A DNA stretch of 64,000 nucleotides from an uncultured Verrucomicrobia subdivision 3 bacterium (GTDB lineage: Bacteria > Verrucomicrobiota > Verrucomicrobiia > Limisphaerales > UBA11358). Under the pieces are notes generated by a model. That model was not told where the DNA came from. It saw only the letters and a list, made by a program, of their open reading frames with translations, and did no database searches. The DNA lies in the NCBI GenBank assembly GCA_903922735.1, contig CAIXUZ010000025.1, positions 40,864 to 104,863 of the forward strand. The letters are read 5' to 3'. How positions within the stretch are numbered: position 1 is the stretch's first letter; each line of letters starts with the position of its first letter. Positions 57,780 through 64,000 of the stretch are shown piece by piece. The position numbers and the translations under genes were made by a program.

Positions 57780-60700
57780 TTACGGATGCTGCATCCGGTA
57801 GAACACGTTCGTCAGCGACGGGTTGATTGTAATCGTCACCTTGTTCGTCGTCGTTGAACCGGGCACCACAAACCAATAGTTCGTCAGCGTCACATCCACC
57901 GAATTGGAGCGCAACTCCCATCCGATGTAGCCCGCCGGCCAGGTCAAATCAAACGTGTTCCCCACAATCGGCGTGAACGTGATATTCGTCCCCGTCGCCG
58001 GCAACACCCCGCCCGCCGTCACCACCAACCGCACGGCATTCGCCGTGGTCAGGATGCTCGCGCTCGTGCCGGAGGCCAAGCCGGCCCCGCCCACCGTCAC
58101 GCCACTCGCAAAGCTGCCGCTGATTCCGCCACTAGTATTCGTGATCAACAGGTAATCGCCAATTCCCAGCGCGCTCAACGATCCCACCTGCATGGTGTTC
58201 CCGTTCAGCGTCACCGCGTTCGCAACGGTAAACGGCAAGGTCACCGTGTTCGTAGCGAAGGCGCCCGATTGCAAAGTCACTTTACCCCCATTCGTCCCAC
58301 TGCCACCGAACGTCGCCCCGCCGACCACCGTCACCGTGTTGGTGGCGCGGGAGGAATCGCCATTGATCAGCAATGTGCCGGCGTTCACGGTGACGGTGCC
58401 CCGGTTGGTGTTCAAACCCGAGATCGTCCAAGTGCCCGCGCCGCTCTTGATGAGGTTCATGGCCACGGCCGTGTTGTTATTGATGCCCAGAACCCCGCTC
58501 AACACGCCATTGCCCACACCGGTCAACGTGAGCGTCGGCCCAGCCGTGGTATTCGTGATCTGACTCGTGACAGTACCGTTGAACGTCACCGTGGTGCCCG
58601 CCACCGTATTCTCAATCAAACCGCCGCTAGACCCATTTTGCGCGCTGATAATGAGGGCACGATTGCACGAACTGCCGTTCGTCACCGCCAATTGCAGCTT
58701 ACCGACCGTCGGACCGTTCTGCTGACCCAGGGTGATCGAAGAGCCCTTGCCCAGCGAACACGCTGAATTGAAGTTCGCGATCGTATCAATATAGAAATAA
58801 CCGTCCGAAATCTGGATATTGCCAGTAAACGGATTGAGTTGATTGGTGATTATCACCAAGCCAGTATCAGTGCGGGTCACGCTACCACCACCGATGCTAA
58901 TCAATCCGCTCACCACGTTCGTGCCACCGCCACGGAAGACAATGTTGCCATTACTGGCGTTCGTGATCCCGCCCGTCAGGATGAGCTTGCCGGTGAGGCT
59001 GTCGTTAAAGAAGGTGCCGCCAATCCAGTTGAACGCCCGGTCCGAAGTGGAGTCGTTGGTTCCGATATAACGGATGGTGCTGTTGACCGCAATGACGCCA
59101 TTGACCGAAGTCAGGGGCTGACCCAGCGCGCTCGGCTGACCGACCATGGCCAGGCTGGTGAAGGCATTGGTGCCGCCGGTCAAGGAGGTCGCGCCCGGAT
59201 AGGTGTTCAACCCGCTGTTCGTCAGCCAGCCGCCGGTGTTCGTCAACCCGCCGCTGAAGCTCAAGATGCCGGATAACGTCAGCGAGCTGTTGCCCGAGTG
59301 GCTCAAACCGCCCGTGCCGCTGATGTTCCCGTCCACCGCCAGCACACTAGCCGGTCCGGCAATGGTAACACTGTTATTCATGGTCACCGCCCCGGTGCCG
59401 AGATCCATAGCCGCTGAGCCGGCGAAGGTGAAATTACTGTTCCAGGTCTGCGCGTTATTGTTGATGTTGCTGACGAACAAGCCCGACTTATTGTCCAAGA
59501 TACCGCCGTTAATGGTGAATCCGCCTGTCCCCAACGCATTGCTGCTCCCGATCCCGAGCGTCCCCGCGTTCAGGGTCACGCCACCGCTAAAGCTATTGGA
59601 CCCACTCAAAGTCACCATGGCCGCGCCGGATTTGGTCAGCGCACCGGTCCCGCCGATGGACGCAACGATAGCATAATTGGTCAGGCTGTTATTAACGGTC
59701 ACCGTGCCTGGCGACACCGGCGCGCTGCTGGTCACGTTCGTATTCCCCACCAGAGTGTCATCAAACACCACGGCGTTGCCGGGGTTGAAGTTGGTCACAA
59801 CGCTGCCCAGCCAGTTCTGGTTCACCGCGTCATCCCAAACCCCGTTCACATACCCCTTCCAGAACAGCCCGGAGAAGCCGGTCGTGACCACCAGATCAAT
59901 CGTGGCATTGGCTACATTATTGGAGAGATAGCCCGCCAGGCCGGCCGGCAGCGAGAGCGTCGCCGGGGTCAGGGTGCCGCTAAAAGTCCCATATTTGACC
60001 AGCGGAAACTGGCCGGCGCGAATGATCGCCGTGCTGCGCAACGAGACGTTGGCGTTGGTCAGGGCGAAAGCACCGATCACCGACAACGGGGCGTTACTGA
60101 TACTCGGAGCAAAGGTGCCCAAGTTGAGGTCCAGCGTGCTGCCATTATTGTTCGCCAGCGCGGCGCAGATCCATTGTCCGTTAGTCGCCACCACCATCGC
60201 ACTATTGGTCGCACCCGCCAAAACGGTGACCGCGCTGCTGGCGCTGGAGCCGCCCGACATCCCCGCCAGCATGCCCGCGCTGACCACCGTCCGCCCGGTG
60301 TAGGTGTTCACGTTGGTCAACACCAGCGTGCCCAAACCCACCTTGGTCAAACCGCCGCCCGTACTGGACGGGTCCTGTAGCAGCGGCAGCACGTTCGTCA
60401 CCGTGAAGGTGGCCGAGTCAATGATCGCCCCGCCCGCCTGCACATAAGTCGTCGCGCCCACCGCCGACGCATTGGTCGTAATCAGCATCCCGTTAGTCCC
60501 CGCCGTCAGCGTGCCGCCATTGAAGACCAGCTTGGAATTCACACCGCCCAAAACCACACTGTTTACGATCGACAGCACACCGTTCGTATCCAAAAAGACA
60601 TAGTTGTTCGTCGCCGCCTGCGTCAGCGTGGTGGCCCCGATGGTCAGGGTGCCGCCCTGGTTCAACGTCGAGTTCGTCGTCCCAAAATTCCCGCCCACAT

Positions 60701-63700
60701 AGATCCAGTTCCCGGTGGTGTTCGTGGCGGCGCCAATATAACTGTTACCGCCGACACTCACCTGGCCGCCATTTGTGATGATCAAGCCGTTGATGCCGAT
60801 ATTGGTTTCGGGACCGTTACCTCCCCCGACAATTATACTGGCCATTTTCACCACGCCGCCCTGATCCACCCGCACCCAATTGTTCGTGCTCAAGCCGCCC
60901 ACATTGCCGCTGCAGGCAATGAGGAGCGCCGCTCCCGAGCCACTGTTCGAGGCCACCAAGGAGCTGTTGCCGGCGGCATCCGTCCCGCCCACGATTGCAT
61001 AGCTGGCCTGACCGCCGTTGCGACCCACGGTGAAACCGGCCGCCAGATAAACCTGACCGCCGTTGGTGACAATCACGCTATTCCCTGTCCCCGCCTGCAT
61101 CTGAAAGCTGGCATTCGTAATCACGCCACCAGTTCCAACCCAAATCAGGTTCGAATTGACACCACTCAACGTAACCCGCCGGTCGCCGCTCCCGCCAAAA
61201 TCCAGCAGCGACTTGACGCCCGCGCTGTTCGTGCCGCCCACGATCAGCGAGTTGTAGTTGCCGTTCATGGCGGAGAAGGCGGCATTCGTGCCCAGCACAA
61301 ACTGGCCACCATTGGTGATGACCATCAAGTTGCTCACGCTGGTGGCACTATTGCCAAGGTTGAACACTCTGGCGTTCCGCACCACCCCGCCATTGATGAC
61401 GAAGGCGCTATTCGTCACCGTGCCATTGCCGATGCTCAGCGTCGCCGGATTCGTCGCGCTCCCGTAGTTGCCAAAGGACAGCACGGCATTCGGATTCACC
61501 GTGACCTGCACATTGTTCGTGTTGTTGCCGATATACACGCTGGCCGCAGAATTGGCGTTTGTGTTCACGTTGGCAATCAAGTTGGTGCCGCCGTTCATAC
61601 TCCAAGCGCTGTTGATGGCGAAGCTGACGTTGCTGGCCACATTGATGCTGGCCGCAATCCCCGTGGGCGCATTCGACGTGATCAGCGTCCCACCGTTCAG
61701 GTTCAGGATGGAGTTGTTCGCCCCGCTCGTGTTCACGTTGGTCGCCAGCAAGGTCTGGACGGTGATGGCACCACCGCCCGCCAAGGTGTTCGTGGCCAGC
61801 AGCGAACCGGGACCGATATTCAGCGTGTTCGTCGGGGAATAAATCGCCCCGGTGTCCGCCACCACCAGCGTGCCGGCGTTGACGAGGGTGCCGCCCGCGT
61901 AGGTGTTCGCGCCATTAAGCGTCAGCGTGCTGCTCCCGTTCTTGGTCAGCGTCGTGCCGCCCGTGATGGCGCTGCCCGAGATCGTGTAGCTGTTGCCCGT
62001 CACGTCCACCACCACGCTGGACGGACTCACGGGTGCCAGGTTGGTCACCAAGATGGTGCCGCTACCGCCGGCGCTGTCATCCAGCACCACCGGGGCATTA
62101 TTGGTATAAATCAAATTCGTCACCCCGGCCGCCGGTGTGTCCTTCCAGTTCATCGTGGCAAAATCCCAGTTACCGTTGCCCACCGCCCAGTAAAACGCAA
62201 ACGGCGTGATATAGCCGGTCGTGACCACCAAATCAACGGACTTATTGACCACGTTATTGGAGAGCGTGGCGACCATGCCCACCGGCAGCGAAAGGGTTGC
62301 CGGAGCCAGGGTGCCAAAGAAACTGCCATATTTAACCAGCGGATACTGACCCACATTGATGGTCGGAATGGTGCGCACCGTGATGTTCGCGTTGGTCAGG
62401 GCGAAGGCGCCCGTCACCGACAATGGAGCCGTGGTGGTGCTGGGGGTGGAGCCAAAATTGATGTCCAGCGTGCTTCCATTGTAGTTCGTCAGCCTGGCGC
62501 ACGTCCACTGGCCGGCGGGGGAGATCAACTGCACGCTATTGGTGGCACCCGGCAAAACAGTGACCGCGCTGCCGGCGCTGGAGCCGCCCGAGACTCCCAC
62601 CAGCCGGCCGGCGCTGACCACCGTGCCGCCCGTGTAGACGTTCACGTTACTCAACACCAAGGTGCCCACGCCCAGCTTGGTCAAGCCGCCGCCGGTGCTG
62701 GACGGGTCTTCCACCATCGGCAAACCGTTCGCAACCGTAAACACACCCGTGTCAATGAACGCCCCGCCCGCCTGCACAAAGTTCGTCGCACTGTCCGTGC
62801 CCGCATTCGTCGAAATCAGCATGCCATTGGTAGCCGCCGCCAGCGTGCCGCCGTTGAAGGTCAGCATCGTGTTCCCCCCGCCCAGCCAAATCGTGCTCAC
62901 GTTCGTCAACAACCCGCCCGTGCTCAGCGTCACAAAGTTGTTCAAGCTCCCGTTCGTCCCGCCGATGGTCAGCGACTTGCCGCTCAGGTTCCACAGCGCG
63001 TTCGAGGGGCCAAAGGATCCGCCGATGCTCACCGAGTTGTTGTTCGCGCCGATGTAAGCCCCAATCATGCTCGCAGTCGCGCTAAACAACTGACCGCCGT
63101 TCGCGATGGACAACGAGTTGTTAAGCGAATTCGTGTCCGGCCCCACCATGACCCGGTTGATGTTCGTCACCCAGCCATTCTGGCCGATGGTAACGTTACA
63201 ATAGGTGGCCGCATTCCCAACCCCGCCGCCCGAACCGCCAATCCAGAAATCATTATTCTGGGCAAAATTGTTGGCCCCAGCCAGCATCGCCCGGTTGCCG
63301 GCACTGTCCGCCCCCGCCACGTTGAGATAGTTGCCCGTCCCCGTCCGCCCCACGCACACCCCGCCGCCCAAATAAACCTGACCACCGTTGGTGATGGTCA
63401 AGCCGTTGTTATACCCGTTATAACAATACAGGTTGACATTCGTCAGGACACCGCCCGCCCCCACCAGCACGAAATTGTTGGTGGAGGTCGCCTGATTCCC
63501 GCCAAGAATCAGCCGGTTGCCATTCGCGGGCGTGCTGATGCCCGCAAAATCCAAAATCGCCTTGTTCCCCAAACCGTCCGTGCCGGCAACAATGATGCCG
63601 TTGCCACTGTTGCCCGCTCCACCCAGGTTCATGCCGACTGCGCCATTGCCAACGTTGGCCCGGGTGATAAACCGGCCGCCATTGGTGACAATCAGCAGAT

Positions 63701-64000
63701 TACCGCCAAAGCCATTGCCAGCGCCGATATTGACAACCATGTTGGTCGAAGTGGTGTTGTTCACGTTCCAAGGATTCTGCGTGGTGAACACCGCGTTCGA
63801 ATTCACCGTCACCACCACATTGTTGGCACTGTTGCCAATGTTGATGGCGCCCAAAGTAACCATGTTGGTATTCACCGAAACAACCAAGTTGGTGCCGCCA
63901 TTCATCGTCCAACTGCTGTTGACGGTGAAACTGGCGTTGCTGTTCATATAGATACTGGCCGCAATCGCATTCGCCGCATTGGACGTGACCAGCGTGCCGC
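57780..64000 (-). CDS. Giant autotransporter-repeat (PATR) surface protein, 5' end outside window
   Basis: The reading frame stays open from the stop at 57780 to the window edge, so the start lies outside. Over 2,070 residues are visible. The sequence is very rich in Asn, Thr, Gly, Ser and Val with PATR-type beta-strand repeats, for example LVLSNVNVYTGGTVVSAG, STLTLNGANTYAGGTLVNAG and MVTLSGSNSFSGGVTLNAG. A block of several hundred residues is duplicated about 2.34 kb apart. The C-terminus (TFDLTWPAGYIGWELRSNS, then VVPGSTTTNKVTITI and TNVFYRMQHP) is a module I associate with Verrucomicrobiota giants. There is no beta-barrel, PEP-CTERM or sortase motif, so the export route is unknown. Confidence 0.85.
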   Translation of the reverse strand, partial: GTLVTSNAANAIAASIYMNSNASFTVNSSWTMNGGTNLVVSVNTNMVTLGAINIGNSANNVVVTVNSNAVFTTQNPWNVNNTTSTNMVVNIGAGNGFGGNLLIVTNGGRFITRANVGNGAVGMNLGGAGNSGNGIIVAGTDGLGNKAILDFAGISTPANGNRLILGGNQATSTNNFVLVGAGGVLTNVNLYCYNGYNNGLTITNGGQVYLGGGVCVGRTGTGNYLNVAGADSAGNRAMLAGANNFAQNNDFWIGGSGGGVGNAATYCNVTIGQNGWVTNINRVMVGPDTNSLNNSLSIANGGQLFSATASMIGAYIGANNNSVSIGGSFGPSNALWNLSGKSLTIGGTNGSLNNFVTLSTGGLLTNVSTIWLGGGNTMLTFNGGTLAAATNGMLISTNAGTDSATNFVQAGGAFIDTGVFTVANGLPMVEDPSSTGGGLTKLGVGTLVLSNVNVYTGGTVVSAGRLVGVSGGSSAGSAVTVLPGATNSVQLISPAGQWTCARLTNYNGSTLDINFGSTPSTTTAPLSVTGAFALTNANITVRTIPTINVGQYPLVKYGSFFGTLAPATLSLPVGMVATLSNNVVNKSVDLVVTTGYITPFAFYWAVGNGNWDFATMNWKDTPAAGVTNLIYTNNAPVVLDDSAGGSGTILVTNLAPVSPSSVVVDVTGNSYTISGSAITGGTTLTKNGSSTLTLNGANTYAGGTLVNAGTLVVADTGAIYSPTNTLNIGPGSLLATNTLAGGGAITVQTLLATNVNTSGANNSILNLNGGTLITSNAPTGIAASINVASNVSFAINSAWSMNGGTNLIANVNTNANSAASVYIGNNTNNVQVTVNPNAVLSFGNYGSATNPATLSIGNGTVTNSAFVINGGVVRNARVFNLGNSATSVSNLMVITNGGQFVLGTNAAFSAMNGNYNSLIVGGTNSAGVKSLLDFGGSGDRRVTLSGVNSNLIWVGTGGVITNASFQMQAGTGNSVIVTNGGQVYLAAGFTVGRNGGQASYAIVGGTDAAGNSSLVASNSGSGAALLIACSGNVGGLSTNNWVRVDQGGVVKMASIIVGGGNGPETNIGINGLIITNGGQVSVGGNSYIGAATNTTGNWIYVGGNFGTTNSTLNQGGTLTIGATTLTQAATNNYVFLDTNGVLSIVNSVVLGGVNSKLVFNGGTLTAGTNGMLITTNASAVGATTYVQAGGAIIDSATFTVTNVLPLLQDPSSTGGGLTKVGLGTLVLTNVNTYTGRTVVSAGMLAGMSGGSSASSAVTVLAGATNSAMVVATNGQWICAALANNNGSTLDLNLGTFAPSISNAPLSVIGAFALTNANVSLRSTAIIRAGQFPLVKYGTFSGTLTPATLSLPAGLAGYLSNNVANATIDLVVTTGFSGLFWKGYVNGVWDDAVNQNWLGSVVTNFNPGNAVVFDDTLVGNTNVTSSAPVSPGTVTVNNSLTNYAIVASIGGTGALTKSGAAMVTLSGSNSFSGGVTLNAGTLGIGSSNALGTGGFTINGGILDNKSGLFVSNINNNAQTWNSNFTFAGSAAMDLGTGAVTMNNSVTIAGPASVLAVDGNISGTGGLSHSGNSSLTLSGILSFSGGLTNTGGWLTNSGLNTYPGATSLTGGTNAFTSLAMVGQPSALGQPLTSVNGVIAVNSTIRYIGTNDSTSDRAFNWIGGTFFNDSLTGKLILTGGITNASNGNIVFRGGGTNVVSGLISIGGGSVTRTDTGLVIITNQLNPFTGNIQISDGYFYIDTIANFNSACSLGKGSSITLGQQNGPTVGKLQLAVTNGSSCNRALIISAQNGSSGGLIENTVAGTTVTFNGTVTSQITNTTAGPTLTLTGVGNGVLSGVLGINNNTAVAMNLIKSGAGTWTISGLNTNRGTVTVNAGTLLINGDSSRATNTVTVVGGATFGGSGTNGGKVTLQSGAFATNTVTLPFTVANAVTLNGNTMQVGSLSALGIGDYLLITNTSGGISGSFASGVTVGGAGLASGTSASILTTANAVRLVVTAGGVLPATGTNITFTPIVGNTFDLTWPAGYIGWELRSNSVDVTLTNYWFVVPGSTTTNKVTITINPSLTNVFYRMQHP

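Noticed and set aside
57955..63951. Several plus-strand ORFs opposite the giant repeat gene
   Set aside because: Repetitive shadows of the PATR repeats with hydrophobic, domain-free translations.

Overview
The window is a chromosomal segment of a Gram-negative, GC-rich bacterium that looks like a member of the Verrucomicrobiota, probably of the Limisphaerales/Pedosphaera type. The reasons are: a four-gene pilus-like locus laid out like Akkermansia Amuc_1098-Amuc_1101; a PEP-CTERM protein; a giant Asn/Thr/Gly-rich autotransporter-repeat protein with a C-terminal module I associate with Verrucomicrobiota; a GSII-type glutamine synthetase; LPS genes (arabinose-5-phosphate isomerase, family 9 glycosyltransferase); and spacer DNA full of short palindromes and heptamer tandem repeats. 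No rRNA, CRISPR array, prophage or classical transposase was seen. The taxonomic call is inference.

Layout. 1-1.1 kb: spacer ending in a decayed C-terminal piece of typA/bipA with its terminator. 1.3-10.3 kb: PEP-CTERM protein, RsbU-like phosphatase, EF-G-like GTPase, DUF465 protein, miaB, membrane protein, pdxH, DUF481 protein. 10.4-16.4 kb: gyrB and gyrA on the minus strand with a Phd/PIN toxin-antitoxin pair between them. 16.6-24.2 kb: recQ (its C-terminal HTH domain is out of frame after a run of nine C), gcvP, a DUF559 nuclease gene bracketed by identical 42-bp repeats, a hemerythrin-like protein, exonuclease III. 24.3-34.3 kb: a closely packed minus-strand gene string, pilM-like > Amuc_1100-like > Amuc_1099-like > secretin > 5'-3' exonuclease > coaE > glgB. 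34.4-45.7 kb: acylphosphatase, phosphoesterase, glycosyltransferase, DUF1080 protein, cca, TIM-barrel isomerase, rpsU, pheA, ubiB-like kinase with crtI, kdsD, esterase lipoprotein. 45.8-52.7 kb: RluA-methyltransferase fusion, recF, trpS, rlmI, tRNA-Asn, mutM, pyrH. 52.8-57.5 kb: nitrogen genes glnII, amtB and glnK flanking a tiny kinase-like protein plus PP2C phosphatase. 57.8-64 kb: the giant repeat protein, running off the window edge.

How the genes work together. glnII and glnK-amtB each carry a good sigma-54 (-24/-12) promoter, which suggests one nitrogen regulon although no regulator gene is in the window. The pilM-to-secretin set should build an envelope-spanning pilus or secretion apparatus. 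gyrA/gyrB, recQ, recF, mutM, xth and the 5'-3' exonuclease serve DNA topology and repair. miaB, cca, trpS, rpsU, rlmI, the RluA fusion and the EF-G-like protein serve translation.

The most unusual signal is a set of short structured repeats. One palindromic element is inserted in frame into both miaB and cca, in the same orientation and reading frame, so both proteins carry a related extra peptide; it resembles the Rickettsia palindromic elements in behaviour. Structurally similar palindromes sit in front of recF and in front of the glycosyltransferase gene. Heptamer tandem repeats lie inside the RluA fusion gene, at the cca start and in a spacer.
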